Positions 46,334 through 56,486 of a stretch of DNA of 64,000 nt are shown here, piece by piece. Each line of letters starts with the position of its first letter. Position 1 is the first letter of the stretch. A program made the position numbers and the translations under genes. Source of the stretch: an uncultured Gammaproteobacteria bacterium (GTDB lineage: Bacteria; Pseudomonadota; Gammaproteobacteria; GCA-002705445; GCA-002716945); the NCBI GenBank assembly GCA_902559355.1, contig CACEHM010000003.1:124001-188000 (forward strand), read 5' to 3'. The notes under the pieces were generated by a model. The model had not been told where the DNA came from. It saw only the letters and a list, made by a program, of their open reading frames with translations, and made no database searches.

Positions 46334-46357
46334 AAGAAGCAGCATATGCTGCTTCTT
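46334..46357 (+). terminator. Perfect palindrome between tRNA-Val and tRNA-Asp, possible terminator
   Basis: AAGAAGCAGCAT followed directly by ATGCTGCTTCTT is a perfect 24-base palindrome, the strongest hairpin I see in the window; in RNA it would form about ten pairs with a small loop. It is followed by TTAG rather than a long U run, so termination efficiency is uncertain. It could end the hupB-tRNA-Val transcript or guide tRNA 3' processing. Confidence 0.5.
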
Positions 46358-46390
46358 TAGTATGTACTTTATGTGTTAACATACTTTCAC

Positions 46391-46464
46391 GGAGGCGTAG
46401 TTCAGTTGGTTAGAATGCCTGCCTGTCACGCAGGAGGTCGAGGGTTCGAGTCCCTTCGTCTCCG
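46391..46464 (+). tRNA. tRNA-Asp (anticodon GUC)
   Basis: The acceptor stem GGAGGCG pairs with CGTCTCC (one G-T), the anticodon stem CCTGC/GCAGG encloses CTGTCAC (anticodon GTC), and the T arm is GAGGG-TTCGAGT-CCCTT. The discriminator is G, as expected for tRNA-Asp, and CCA is not encoded. It lies 19 bases before ppiD. tRNA-Val and tRNA-Asp between hupB and ppiD also occur in Pseudomonas, as I recall. Confidence 0.95.
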
Positions 46465-46482
46465 TAAATAAATATTAATAAT

Positions 46483-48327
46483 ATGTTAACAGCCATAAGA
46501 GATAAATTAAAAACTTGGACAGTTATACTTTTAGTTGTATTAGTTGCTATTCCATTAGTATTTCTTGGAGTCGGAGATTATGGAACTAATAATGAACAGT
46601 ATGCTTTCAAGGTAGATGATCAAGAAATTAGCAAGTCGGTCGTTCTTCAAGAAATGGGTCAATTTAAAGATGTACTGAGGAAAAATTATGAAGGCTCTAT
46701 TCCTCCTATATACACTAATGAATTTGTTAAAAATATCACCATTGATAATCTAATTAGGCGGACTATTGAAAATAAGATTTCTACAAACATCGGTCTGGCC
46801 TTAAGTGATGATTCTATTATTGATGATATACAAAATACGTCATCATTCAGAGATGAAGATGGGTTTGACTCAAAGATTTATAAAAGACGTTTATTTATGA
46901 TTAATATGTCTCCAGATACTTATGAGCAATATGTTTATCAAAAAGGCACACGTGATCAATTACGAAAAGCCATCACAGGCTCCTCTATAGTAAGTATCTA
47001 TGATAAAAAAATAAACGTTAATGCGAACTATCACATTAAAAAAGGGAAACTTCTTCTTCTAAAAAAAGATGAACTTCAAGATGATGTTAAAATAAGTCTC
47101 GATGATATTAATGCTTACTATGAGAATAATAAAGAATCTTTCTATTCTAATGAAGAAGCTGAATTTGAGTATATTAGATTAAATAAAACAAATTTTATTA
47201 AGTCTATGAAAATAACAGATGAAGAGCTTATTCAAGAATATAATATAAAATCCAAATCAGGTACTTATAAACAAGATGATCTCTATGAAATCAATCATCT
47301 TGTGTTTCCAGTAAAAGACGATAAATCCAGAGTAATTTCTGAAGCTGAAAAAGCCTTTTCAGAACTTAAAAATAAAGTATCTTTTTCAAAAATATCAGGT
47401 ACATATAATGTCGATGATGACTCAAAGTCTAACAATGGATATTTGGGTAAAGTTACTCTAGGAGATATGCCAGATATTATAAAATCAAATATTTTAGATA
47501 TGGAGTCATCAGATTTAAAACTGATCACTACTGAGTCTAATGCTATTCATATACTACGACTTATACAAAAAGAAAAACAAGGTGATAAAGAATTTTCAGA
47601 AGTTCGAGAAGAAATTTATAAGAAACTTTCTAATGAAAAAGGGTCTAATGAATATTATTTAACATTAGATAACATAAAGAATAAGATTTATTCAGATAAA
47701 ATTTCATTAGCTGATATTTCTAAAAAATTTAATCTTTCGATTTCACAAACTCCTAAAATAAATGCTTCATATAAAAATAAACTATTATCCTCAGAGGTTT
47801 TGCAGCAGCTTTTTTCAAATATAAATGTTACTGATTTATATTCACCTATATACATATCCAATGATGATATACTTTTTGTTCGTAAAGTGAAATATTATCC
47901 ACCTGTGCAGCTTAGCTTAAAAGATACTGAGACAGCAATAAGAGCATTACTTTTAACTCAGTCTATTAATGATTTAATGAACTCGAAAGCTAATTTATCA
48001 CTAAAAAATCTGAATAATAATTCGCTCCAATCTTACGAAAAATTTAAAATTTACAAATATGATGACAAGTTTGATGATGAGATTATGAAAATAATTAATA
48101 ATCAATCAGTTACGGAAAAATTTGTATCTTATAAATTGAGTTCCGGTGATTATTTACTATTAAAATTAGATTCATTCGAAGAGATTATTGATAGGAAAAA
48201 AGTTGAAAATGATAACTATTTTGATTATCTAGATAACACCCAATCCGAAGGTGATTATAATAATTTTTACATATCGAAATATGAAGGTTTTGTTATCGAT
48301 ATCAATGATGACTATTTGAATCAGTAA
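46483..48327 (+). CDS. ppiD: Periplasmic folding chaperone PpiD (SurA/parvulin family)
   Basis: A 614-residue inner-membrane-anchored chaperone that helps proteins leaving the Sec translocon. A short cytosolic start is followed by one hydrophobic helix (about 12-35, TVILLVVLVAIPLVFLGVGDY), then a SurA-like N-terminal helical region and a parvulin domain around 265-360 (EINHLVFPVKDD to SNAIHILRLIQ). Length is near E. coli PpiD (623). The parvulin domain is degenerate, as usual. It overlaps the convergent fabI by seven bases. Confidence 0.92.
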   Translation: MLTAIRDKLKTWTVILLVVLVAIPLVFLGVGDYGTNNEQYAFKVDDQEISKSVVLQEMGQFKDVLRKNYEGSIPPIYTNEFVKNITIDNLIRRTIENKISTNIGLALSDDSIIDDIQNTSSFRDEDGFDSKIYKRRLFMINMSPDTYEQYVYQKGTRDQLRKAITGSSIVSIYDKKINVNANYHIKKGKLLLLKKDELQDDVKISLDDINAYYENNKESFYSNEEAEFEYIRLNKTNFIKSMKITDEELIQEYNIKSKSGTYKQDDLYEINHLVFPVKDDKSRVISEAEKAFSELKNKVSFSKISGTYNVDDDSKSNNGYLGKVTLGDMPDIIKSNILDMESSDLKLITTESNAIHILRLIQKEKQGDKEFSEVREEIYKKLSNEKGSNEYYLTLDNIKNKIYSDKISLADISKKFNLSISQTPKINASYKNKLLSSEVLQQLFSNINVTDLYSPIYISNDDILFVRKVKYYPPVQLSLKDTETAIRALLLTQSINDLMNSKANLSLKNLNNNSLQSYEKFKIYKYDDKFDDEIMKIINNQSVTEKFVSYKLSSGDYLLLKLDSFEEIIDRKKVENDNYFDYLDNTQSEGDYNNFYISKYEGFVIDINDDYLNQ

Positions 48328-49091
48328 CCGACTACATTAAAACCATTATCAACATAAATTGTCTGGCCTGTAACCGATGATGATAAATCAGATATAAGAA
48401 AATATGCCACATTGGCAACATCATCCGTGGTGATGTTTTTCTTCAATGGTGATTTTTCCTTATAGATATCAAGTATTTTATTAAACCCACTAATACCAGC
48501 TGCTGCAAGTGTTTTGATAGGCCCAGCAGATATTGCGTTAACCCGTATCTCTTGTTCTCCAAGTGAGTCAGCGAGATATTTTACGCTACATTCAAGACTG
48601 GCTTTAGCTAAACCCATTATATTATAATTTTGAACAACTCTCTCTGCGCCTATGTAAGAAAGTGTTATTATTGATGATGATCTATTTAAATTATCTTTAA
48701 ATGCCTTTGCCAAAGCCGTTAAACTATATGAGCTGATATCATGAGCCATTGTAAAACCATCTCGTGTAATATTATCTATATATTTTCCACTCAATAGTTC
48801 TTTTGGCGCAAATGCAGCGGAATGGATAATCCCATCTAGATTACCATGATCTTTTATTACATTATTTTTCAATGTAAGTATTTCACTGTCTTGTGACAAA
48901 TCACATGGATATGCATCAGAACAGATACCTAACTCATTTTTTAATTTGATTACTCTATCTTTTAATCTGTCATTCTGATATGAAATTATTACATTTGCAT
49001 CATTTTCATGTAATATTTTTGAAATAGCATATGATATAGATCTGTTGCTAGCAATTCCTGTTACTAAAACATTTTTTCCTTTTAGATTCAT
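48321..49091 (-). CDS. fabI: Enoyl-[acyl-carrier-protein] reductase (NADH) FabI
   Basis: A 256-residue short-chain dehydrogenase-type enoyl-ACP reductase that completes each round of fatty acid elongation. The cofactor motif is VTGIASNRSISYAIS at 10-24; the catalytic residues Y146, Y156 and K163 fall at the same numbers as in E. coli FabI (SYIGAERVVQNYNIMGLAKAS). SAGPIKTLAAAGI is the mobile substrate loop. I chose the ATG giving MNLKGKNVLVTG; a longer frame to 49142 adds no conserved sequence and would overlap yejA. It is convergent with ppiD and divergent from yejA. Confidence 0.96.
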   Translation of the reverse strand: MNLKGKNVLVTGIASNRSISYAISKILHENDANVIISYQNDRLKDRVIKLKNELGICSDAYPCDLSQDSEILTLKNNVIKDHGNLDGIIHSAAFAPKELLSGKYIDNITRDGFTMAHDISSYSLTALAKAFKDNLNRSSSIITLSYIGAERVVQNYNIMGLAKASLECSVKYLADSLGEQEIRVNAISAGPIKTLAAAGISGFNKILDIYKEKSPLKKNITTDDVANVAYFLISDLSSSVTGQTIYVDNGFNVVGY

Positions 49092-49123
49092 AATATATTT
49101 GTAATATAGTACATTATAGAGTG

Positions 49124-50899
49124 ATGAGATTAAAGAATACAATTACTCTAACACTAATCTTAATATTTCAAATGACTTACATTTATGCTGATGAGTCAAT
49201 TAGTATAGGTTACTCAGCAAAATATAAAGATTTTGAACATTTTGATTATGTTAATCCTTATTCAAAAAAAGGTGGCAATATAACAATATCTGCCTTTGGC
49301 ACATTTGATTCACTTAATCCTTACCTTCTCAAATCTCTGTCTCCAGCTCAAATAAATAATCTTATGTTTGACACATTGATGACTAGGAGTCTAGATGAAC
49401 CATCGTCTAGTTATTCGCTGATAGCGAAGTCATACAGGCTATCTGATGATAAATTATCAGTAATATTTTATATCGATGAAGAGGCTAAATTTAGTAATTC
49501 AAAGTATATAACAGCGGATGATATAAAGTATTCATTTGAACTATTAACATCATCTGCAGCCCATCCCCAATACAGAATTTATTGGGCAGACGTTGAGTCC
49601 GTTGAGGTTATAAATGACTACAGTATTAAATTTTCTTTTAAAAGAGAAAATCCTGAGCTACATATGATGATTGGTGATTTACCTATTTTTTCAAGAGAAT
49701 GGCTTTCTATTGAACAGTTTCCCAAGGATGTAAAAAAAAGTCCTATTGCTAGTGGTCCATATCTTATTGAAGATTATAGTATTGGTAAATATATAACATA
49801 CATTAGAAATAAAGATTACTGGGCAAACAACAAGCCAACAAGAAAATATATGTATAATTTTGATTCAATCACAATTAAGTATTATAAAGACATGACTGTT
49901 GCTTTAGAGGCATTCAAAGCAGGTGAGTATGACTATATACTTGAAAACCACTCTAAACGATGGGCAAGAGATTATAATGGACCAAATTTTATTAATAATA
50001 AGATAATTAAAACTGAGCTTGTTCATTTAAATAATACAGGCATCCAAGGTTTTGCTTTTAATACTCGCAAAGATATATTCAATGAGATTAATTTAAGGAA
50101 AGCCATCACTATGGTGTTTGATTTTGAATGGTCTAATAAAAATCTTTTTTATAATCAATATTTAAGATCAGACAGTTACTTTAGTAATAGCGAATTAGTT
50201 GCTGATATAAAACCCAGTAATGATGAACTCATGCTAGTTGAGAAATTAGATATAAATAAAATAAAAGTTAAAGATAAAATTAAACTACCAATTAATAAAA
50301 GTCCATCGGACTATAGAAAATCTCTTATTGGTGCTAAAAAAATATTAGATAAATCTGGTTATATTGTCAGAAATGGGCAGTTATATTCACCCTCTAATCA
50401 ACCAATTATTATTAATTTTCTTTTAGCACAAAAAGGTTTTGAAAGGATACTTGCACCATTTCGAAACAATCTAAAGAGACTGGGAATTACTCTTAATTAT
50501 CGAACTGTTGATTTGTCACTATACCAGCAAAGATTAGATAATTTTGAATTTGATATGACGGTAGTCAGTTATCCTCAATCTCAATCACCCGGAAGTGAGC
50601 TTATGAGTATGTTCTCATCTGAGAGTTCTGATAAAAATGGAGCGTTTAATTTTCCTGGTATTAGAGATCAAGATATTGATAAGTTGATCAATGAAATTAT
50701 TTATTCTCAAAGCAGGGATAATTTAATTACCTCCGCCCATTTATTGGATAGATTATTATGGAATCAATATTATATGGTACCTAATTGGTATATAAATACC
50801 CATAGAGTTGCATTTTATGATCTGTTTTTACAACCTGATATTTTACCGCTGTACTACCAAGCAACAAATTATGTGCTACAAACATGGTCCATGAAATGA
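49124..50899 (+). CDS. yejA: ABC transporter periplasmic binding protein, YejA-like
   Basis: A 591-residue family-5 solute-binding protein with an N-terminal signal peptide (about residues 1-22, cleavage near IYA-DES). Typical elements are AKYKDFEHFDYVNPYSKKGG, GTFDSLNPYLLKSLSPAQ and the RKAITMVFDFEWSNKNLFYNQY stretch characteristic of YejA/NppA. E. coli YejABEF imports microcin C and oligopeptides; here the natural role is probably peptide uptake. GTG at 49121 is an alternative start. The last four bases overlap yejB (ATGA). Confidence 0.92.
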   Translation: MRLKNTITLTLILIFQMTYIYADESISIGYSAKYKDFEHFDYVNPYSKKGGNITISAFGTFDSLNPYLLKSLSPAQINNLMFDTLMTRSLDEPSSSYSLIAKSYRLSDDKLSVIFYIDEEAKFSNSKYITADDIKYSFELLTSSAAHPQYRIYWADVESVEVINDYSIKFSFKRENPELHMMIGDLPIFSREWLSIEQFPKDVKKSPIASGPYLIEDYSIGKYITYIRNKDYWANNKPTRKYMYNFDSITIKYYKDMTVALEAFKAGEYDYILENHSKRWARDYNGPNFINNKIIKTELVHLNNTGIQGFAFNTRKDIFNEINLRKAITMVFDFEWSNKNLFYNQYLRSDSYFSNSELVADIKPSNDELMLVEKLDINKIKVKDKIKLPINKSPSDYRKSLIGAKKILDKSGYIVRNGQLYSPSNQPIIINFLLAQKGFERILAPFRNNLKRLGITLNYRTVDLSLYQQRLDNFEFDMTVVSYPQSQSPGSELMSMFSSESSDKNGAFNFPGIRDQDIDKLINEIIYSQSRDNLITSAHLLDRLLWNQYYMVPNWYINTHRVAFYDLFLQPDILPLYYQATNYVLQTWSMK

Positions 50900-51957
50900 T
50901 CCTCTATATTTTCAAAAGATTACTGCTAATGATACCAACATTATTGGGTATTCTTTTTCTCACATTCTTAATTATTCAATTTGTGCCTGGAGGTCCAGTT
51001 GAGCAAATTGTAAATAAACTATCAGGATTAAATGCTATAACTGAAACTTCATCATCATCGAATTTATACAGAGGTTCTAGCGGTCTTTCAGAAGAACATA
51101 TTTCACAACTTAATGAATTTTATGGATTTGATAAGCCATTTTTTGAAAGATTTTTAATTATGATAAGCAATTATGCTGTATTTGATTTAGGTGTGAGTTA
51201 CTTTCATAATCAAAGTGTAAGCGACTTAGTTTTGAGTAAACTGCCTGTATCGATTACTTTAGGATTATGGTCTTTCATCCTCGTATACGCTGTAAGTATT
51301 CCACTCGGTATTAAAAAAGCTGTAAATGATGGCAGCAGGTTTGACATAGTATCAAGCACTATAGTCCTAATAGGATACTCTATTCCAGGTTTTGTCCTTG
51401 GCATAGGTCTTATTGTACTTTTGGGAGGAGGTAGTTTTTTTGATATTTTCCCTACACGGGGAATAGTCTCAGATAATTGGGAAGATTTGAATTTTTTTAG
51501 AAAAATTACGGATTATCTGTGGCATATTACTTTACCAATAATTTGTCTTGTTATTGGAAGTTTCGCGGTTATGACAATGCTCACTAAAAATAGCTTTATT
51601 GATGAGATAAATAAATTGTATGTTGTTACGGCACGATCAAAGGGATTGAGTGAAAATAAAGTACTTTATTCTCATGTCTTTAAAAATGCAATCATTCCAA
51701 TCCTCACTGGTTTCCCTGCTCAGTTCGTGTCTGCGTTTTTTACTGGTAGCATTCTTATTGAAACAATATTTTCTCTTGATGGAATTGGCCTTCTCTCATA
51801 CGAAGCAATAATTCAGAGAGATTATCCTGTTGTAATGGGAACATTATTCATATTTACCCTTATAGGTCTAATTACTAAATTAATTACAGATATAATGTAT
51901 GTCTATGTAGATCCAAGAATTAAATTTTCATCATCAAGTACACAGAGGAATTCTTAA
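50896..51957 (+). CDS. yejB: ABC transporter permease, YejB-like
   Basis: A 353-residue inner-membrane permease of a peptide ABC transporter. It has six hydrophobic segments and the binding-protein-dependent transport signature (VTARSKGLSENKVLYSHVFKNAIIPI). The start at 50896, in an ATGA overlap with yejA, gives MILYIFKRLLLMIPTLLGIL and FVPGGPVEQ, aligning with the start of E. coli YejB; an earlier ATG at 50884 would add four residues. It overlaps yejE by one base (TAATG). Confidence 0.93.
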   Translation: MILYIFKRLLLMIPTLLGILFLTFLIIQFVPGGPVEQIVNKLSGLNAITETSSSSNLYRGSSGLSEEHISQLNEFYGFDKPFFERFLIMISNYAVFDLGVSYFHNQSVSDLVLSKLPVSITLGLWSFILVYAVSIPLGIKKAVNDGSRFDIVSSTIVLIGYSIPGFVLGIGLIVLLGGGSFFDIFPTRGIVSDNWEDLNFFRKITDYLWHITLPIICLVIGSFAVMTMLTKNSFIDEINKLYVVTARSKGLSENKVLYSHVFKNAIIPILTGFPAQFVSAFFTGSILIETIFSLDGIGLLSYEAIIQRDYPVVMGTLFIFTLIGLITKLITDIMYVYVDPRIKFSSSSTQRNS

Positions 51958-52970
51958 TGAATACTTTTGATGTAATTTGGAAAAATTTTAAACGAAATAA
52001 AAGAAGTATTTATTCTTTATATATATTTTTAACTATGTTCGTTCTTAGCCTCTTTTCTGAACTTATAAGTAATAATAAACCAATCATGATGAGCGTTGAG
52101 GGTAGCATGTATTATCCATATATTATTGAATATACAGAAAGAGATTTTGGTGGAGAATTAGAGACTACACCTGACTATAAAGGATACTTTATTAGCGATT
52201 TACTAGATAATTCTAACAACTGGGCTATCTTTCCACTTAATCCTCATTCATACAACTCTATTAATTTCAATAATTCGACACCAAATCCTGCTCCACCATC
52301 TGCATACAATATACTGGGCACGGATGATAGGGGCAGAGATGTACTGGCCAGACTTATCTATGGTTTTAGATTATCTGTAATTTTTGCTTTAGCTTTAACG
52401 GCTATAGGCATAATCATAGGATTATTCTTTGGAGCTATCCAAGGATACTTCGCAGGCAGAACTGATCTATACTTACAACGTTTTATTGAGATTTGGGGTT
52501 CGATGCCTGAACTATATATTTTGATAATATTTGCATCAATTTTTGAACCTAGCATTTTACTGTTGATTATACTTTTGTCTCTATTTGGGTGGATAAGTTT
52601 ATCTGACTATGTTCGTGCAGAATTCTTAAAGGGAAGAAATATGGACTATGTTAATGCTGCTCGTACACTAGGCCTAAATGATTGGCAAATTATAGTTAAA
52701 CACATACTACCAAATAGTTTAATTTCTGTAGTAACGTTTCTACCTTTTAGAATAAGTGGCGCCATACTTATTTTAACTAGCTTAGATTTTCTAGGTCTCG
52801 GGGTTCCACCTACAACACCTAGTTTAGGTGAACTTCTCTCACAAGGTAAAGACAATATTTCTGCATGGTGGCTTTCATTGACCACTTTTTTTGTATTAGT
52901 AGGAACTTTATTACTACTTATCTTCATTGGAGAGGGAATTAGGGAGTCTATTAGTGGAAAATCATCATGA
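51957..52970 (+). CDS. yejE: ABC transporter permease, YejE-like
   Basis: A 337-residue second permease of the Yej transporter. After the first transmembrane helix (residues about 20-37) comes a periplasmic insert with NKPIMMSVEGSMYYPYIIEY, then GTDDRGRDVLARLIYGFRLS and the permease loop VNAARTLGLNDWQIIVKHILPNSL with EAA-type sequence. The length and the large periplasmic insert are typical of YejE. It begins on the yejB stop (TAATG) and ends in ATGA with yejF. Confidence 0.94.
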   Translation: MNTFDVIWKNFKRNKRSIYSLYIFLTMFVLSLFSELISNNKPIMMSVEGSMYYPYIIEYTERDFGGELETTPDYKGYFISDLLDNSNNWAIFPLNPHSYNSINFNNSTPNPAPPSAYNILGTDDRGRDVLARLIYGFRLSVIFALALTAIGIIIGLFFGAIQGYFAGRTDLYLQRFIEIWGSMPELYILIIFASIFEPSILLLIILLSLFGWISLSDYVRAEFLKGRNMDYVNAARTLGLNDWQIIVKHILPNSLISVVTFLPFRISGAILILTSLDFLGLGVPPTTPSLGELLSQGKDNISAWWLSLTTFFVLVGTLLLLIFIGEGIRESISGKSS

Positions 52971-54538
52971 GTATTCTTGAATTTAAAAAATTAAACATAG
53001 GACTAAAGAATACAAATGCTAATCTTGTTAGCAATCTATCGTTTGAGCTTGACCGAGGAGAGGCATTAGGGATTGTTGGAGAATCTGGATCAGGAAAATC
53101 TTTAACAGCGCTCTCAGCTCTTGGATTGTTAGATGATAATATATTTAATTCTTCCGGAGAAATAATCTTTGAAGATAATAATATTTTTGATTTATCTAAT
53201 AATGAGTTGAGCGCTATTAGAGGTAACAAATTATCCATGATATTCCAGGAGCCTATGCTTTCACTAAATCCAGTAAAAAGTCTAAGGTCACAAATAGATG
53301 AATGCATCGAGCTATCGAATCATAAGTTAACATTAAATGATATTCATGAAACATTAATTTCTGTTGGCTTAACTGATATCGATAAGATTTTATCTAGCTA
53401 TCCACATATGTTATCTGGAGGACAGAGACAACGTTTCATGATAGCTATGTCAATAATTAGAAAACCTAGAGTAATTATTGCTGATGAACCTACTACGGCA
53501 TTAGATGTTACGTTGCAGAAGCAGATTTTAGATATGTTAATTACTTTAAAGAGTAATTTAGACATGTCTATGATATTGATTTCGCATGATATTAATCTCA
53601 TCAAAAAATATTGCGATAGAATTATTGTAATGAAAGAGGGTAAGCTACTAGAATCCAATACAACTAGTAACATATTTTCTAATCCACAACATGAATATAC
53701 TAAAGAACTTGTTAATTTTAAAACACCCACATACAGGAATAGTATTATTGATACGCAACAGTTAGTGTTAGAGACGAATAAGCTTAATTGTAAATATTTA
53801 ACCAAAGATAGCCTCTTTAAATATAAAAGGCTCTATTACAAAGCGTTAGAAAATATAAATATTCACATAAAAGAAGGGGAATCAGTTGGTATTGTTGGAG
53901 AGTCTGGATCAGGAAAGACTACATTAGCAATGTCAATAATGCATTTATTGTCTTACGAAGGGAATATAAAAATTTGTCAAGATATTGATAAAACTCAAAT
54001 TAATCTTGATAGAAAACTTAGGAAAAATTTCCAGATTATATTTCAAGACCCATTTTCATCATTATCTCCAAGAATGACTATTATGCAAATACTTTCTGAG
54101 GGAGTGAAAAGTTTACTAGATATTACTGATATACATATCATTCATAAAATGTGTAAAAGTATTCTAAAAGATGTAGGCCTCGATGAAGATATGCTTTATC
54201 GATATCCTCAAGAGTTTTCTGGTGGTCAAAGGCAAAGAATTGCAATTGCACGCGCTTTGATTCTCCAACCAAAATTATTGATATTAGATGAACCTACAAG
54301 CGCACTAGATGTCTTAGTTCAAGAAAGTATTGTTAAGCTTCTTTTGGATCTTCAAGAAAAATACAATCTATCTTATTGCTTTATTAGTCATGATCTACAT
54401 TTGATACGAAAAATATGTCACAGAACATATGTAATGAAAGATGCAAATGTAATTGAAGAGGGACCAACAAAAAAAGTTTTTGAAAATCCTAGTGAAAAAT
54501 ATACTCAAGAATTAATCGATTCATCTTTTATCACTTGA
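52967..54538 (+). CDS. yejF: ABC transporter ATP-binding protein, YejF-like (two ATPase domains)
   Basis: A 523-residue protein with two nucleotide-binding domains in tandem. Domain 1 has Walker A GESGSGKSLTALS, signature LSGGQRQRFMIAMS and Walker B VIIADEPTTALD; domain 2 (from about residue 290) has GESGSGKTTLAMS, FSGGQRQRIAIARAL and LLILDEPTSALD. It powers the YejBE permease. The fused layout is typical of YejF rather than of separate DppD/DppF. It overlaps yejE by four bases and the convergent dapE by eight. Confidence 0.95.
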   Translation: MSILEFKKLNIGLKNTNANLVSNLSFELDRGEALGIVGESGSGKSLTALSALGLLDDNIFNSSGEIIFEDNNIFDLSNNELSAIRGNKLSMIFQEPMLSLNPVKSLRSQIDECIELSNHKLTLNDIHETLISVGLTDIDKILSSYPHMLSGGQRQRFMIAMSIIRKPRVIIADEPTTALDVTLQKQILDMLITLKSNLDMSMILISHDINLIKKYCDRIIVMKEGKLLESNTTSNIFSNPQHEYTKELVNFKTPTYRNSIIDTQQLVLETNKLNCKYLTKDSLFKYKRLYYKALENINIHIKEGESVGIVGESGSGKTTLAMSIMHLLSYEGNIKICQDIDKTQINLDRKLRKNFQIIFQDPFSSLSPRMTIMQILSEGVKSLLDITDIHIIHKMCKSILKDVGLDEDMLYRYPQEFSGGQRQRIAIARALILQPKLLILDEPTSALDVLVQESIVKLLLDLQEKYNLSYCFISHDLHLIRKICHRTYVMKDANVIEEGPTKKVFENPSEKYTQELIDSSFIT

Positions 54539-55670
54539 TAAATATCTTTGATAATATGTTTTTATAAATCTCTACGAGTGTCCTTAAATCATCTTCCTTG
54601 ACACATTCATTGATTTTATGAATAGATCTATTTGTAAGTCCTAGTTCAACAACTTGCTTACACACCTTTGCCATAAATCTCCCATCAGATGTACCGCCAT
54701 TAGTACTTATCAGTGTTTTTATATCTGCTATCTCTTCAATAGAGTCTTTACATATATCAATAAATTCATGATCAGTTGTTAGATATGGTTCGCCTGAATG
54801 CTTCCAAGTAATATCATATTTTGCATTACTATTATCTAGTATATTTATAATTGTATCTTTAATTTCATCGTGATCAGTTTCAGTCGAGTATCTTATATTA
54901 AATGCAATTTTAATATTTGCAGGTATTACATTATCTACACCCGTACCACTATTTATATTAGATATTTGAAAAGAAGTAGGCGGAAAATATTTATTACCAT
55001 TATCAAATTTGATATCTAAAAACTCTGAGATAATTTTAGAGCTAATATGTATTGGATTTTTTGCTTTTTCTGGATATGCAACATGACCTTGAATTCCATG
55101 AAGTATTAAATGACCAGTTATAGAACCTCTTCGTCCATTCCTTATAACATCTCCTATCTTATCAGAGGATGAGGGCTCTCCTACTAAACAGAAGTCTAGT
55201 TCGTTTTCTTTAAACACATTGCTATCAACAAGTTTCCTAATGCCATTTACTGCATCACCTTCCTCATCACCTGTTAGTATTAATTTTATTGACCCGTCAA
55301 AATTGTCATTTTCTTCAATAAACTCTCGAACAGCTTGCATGAAACATGCAATACCTCCTTTCATATCAGATGTACCTCTGCCAACAAGAAAATCATTTTT
55401 CTTTGTGAGTTCAAATGGATCTGATTCCCATTGCTCAATATCACCCGATGGAACTACATCTGTATGTCCGATAAAAGCTAAACATGGGGCACCTTTACCA
55501 TAAGTTGAAATCATATTCTGTACAGAATCATACTTTTTATATTCTGTTTCAAAATTAGATTTTGAAAGATAATTATGTATATATTTTTGACAGTCCGATG
55601 TATCAGGAGTTACTGATTGAAACTGTATTAATTCAGATAGCAACTTCACTACTTTATTATTTGAATTCAT
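54531..55670 (-). CDS. dapE: Succinyl-diaminopimelate desuccinylase
   Basis: A 379-residue M20 zinc hydrolase of lysine and diaminopimelate synthesis. The metal-binding motif is H69-T-D71 in FIGHTDVVPSGD, followed by D102 in GRGTSDMKGGIACF and the ILTGDEEGDA catalytic glutamate. The NGGTSDGRF motif near residue 320 is specific to DapE within M20. Length fits (E. coli 375). Its start overlaps map by 14 bases, so map-dapE is a minus-strand unit; glnD and dapD, which sit nearby in many relatives, are missing. Confidence 0.95.
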   Translation of the reverse strand: MNSNNKVVKLLSELIQFQSVTPDTSDCQKYIHNYLSKSNFETEYKKYDSVQNMISTYGKGAPCLAFIGHTDVVPSGDIEQWESDPFELTKKNDFLVGRGTSDMKGGIACFMQAVREFIEENDNFDGSIKLILTGDEEGDAVNGIRKLVDSNVFKENELDFCLVGEPSSSDKIGDVIRNGRRGSITGHLILHGIQGHVAYPEKAKNPIHISSKIISEFLDIKFDNGNKYFPPTSFQISNINSGTGVDNVIPANIKIAFNIRYSTETDHDEIKDTIINILDNSNAKYDITWKHSGEPYLTTDHEFIDICKDSIEEIADIKTLISTNGGTSDGRFMAKVCKQVVELGLTNRSIHKINECVKEDDLRTLVEIYKNILSKIFIK

Positions 55671-56439
55671 TGATATCCTCTTCTGGTCTTAAAGTTAATA
55701 CGTCAAATCCATCTTCTGTTACGAGTACCGTGTGTTCGTATTGAGCTGATAGTTCATGATCCTGAGTTACAACTGTCCAACCATCATTTAAGGTTTTAGT
55801 TTTGTAGCTACCAACATTAATCATAGGTTCTACAGTAAATATCATGCCAGCTTCTAACTTTAATCCTGTATTCTTTTTTCCATAGTGAAGGATTTGAGGA
55901 CTTTCATGAAATTTTCTTCCAATTCCATGACCACAATACTCTCTTACAACAGAATAATTATTTGACTCTGCATATACCTGTATTGCTTCTCCAATATCTC
56001 CAACTGTAGCACCGGGCTTGATTACTTTTATACCCTCTATCATTGATTTTCTTGTAATTTCACATAACCGATTTGATAATGTAGATGTTTTACCGACCAA
56101 AAACATACGGCTTGTATCACCATGATAACCGTCTTTTATAACAGTTACATCAATATTGATAATATCTCCATTTTTAAGTTTTTTAGAATCTGATGGAATA
56201 CCATGACAAATTTGATGATTCACAGACGTGCATATAGACTTAGGAAAACCTCTGTAGTTCAAAGGCGCAGGTATAGCTTTCTGTACTTCTACAATATAGT
56301 TATGACATAGCCTATCAAGCTCACCAGTTGAGATTCCTGGTCTCACATGATCCTTTATCATCATGAGTACATCTGAAGCTAGCTTACCAGCTATTTTCAT
56401 TTTTTTAATCTCATCTAATGTTTTAATATAGTCTTTCAT
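55657..56439 (-). CDS. map: Methionine aminopeptidase type I
   Basis: A 260-residue M24 enzyme that removes the initiator methionine. Metal ligands lie in NIDVTVIKDGYHGDTSRMF (two aspartates), EYCGHGIGRKFHESP (histidine) and FTVEPMINVG plus the C-terminal SAQYEHTVLVT (glutamates). Length equals E. coli Map (264). It is divergent from rpsB across 106 bases, the same map/rpsB arrangement as in E. coli. Confidence 0.96.
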   Translation of the reverse strand: MKDYIKTLDEIKKMKIAGKLASDVLMMIKDHVRPGISTGELDRLCHNYIVEVQKAIPAPLNYRGFPKSICTSVNHQICHGIPSDSKKLKNGDIINIDVTVIKDGYHGDTSRMFLVGKTSTLSNRLCEITRKSMIEGIKVIKPGATVGDIGEAIQVYAESNNYSVVREYCGHGIGRKFHESPQILHYGKKNTGLKLEAGMIFTVEPMINVGSYKTKTLNDGWTVVTQDHELSAQYEHTVLVTEDGFDVLTLRPEEDINEFK

Positions 56440-56486
56440 AACCTATTGAATTTAAGCATTTCAGTAAAAAAATAGTAGTTTATAGT

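Noticed and set aside
46359-46385. AGTATGT/ACATACT inverted repeat just before tRNA-Asp
   Set aside because: Only seven A/T-rich pairs with a 13-base loop; easily expected by chance in this composition.
53398-53805. A 135-codon open frame antisense to yejF
   Set aside because: It covers the ABC signature and Walker B of the first YejF ATPase domain; codon composition follows the yejF frame.
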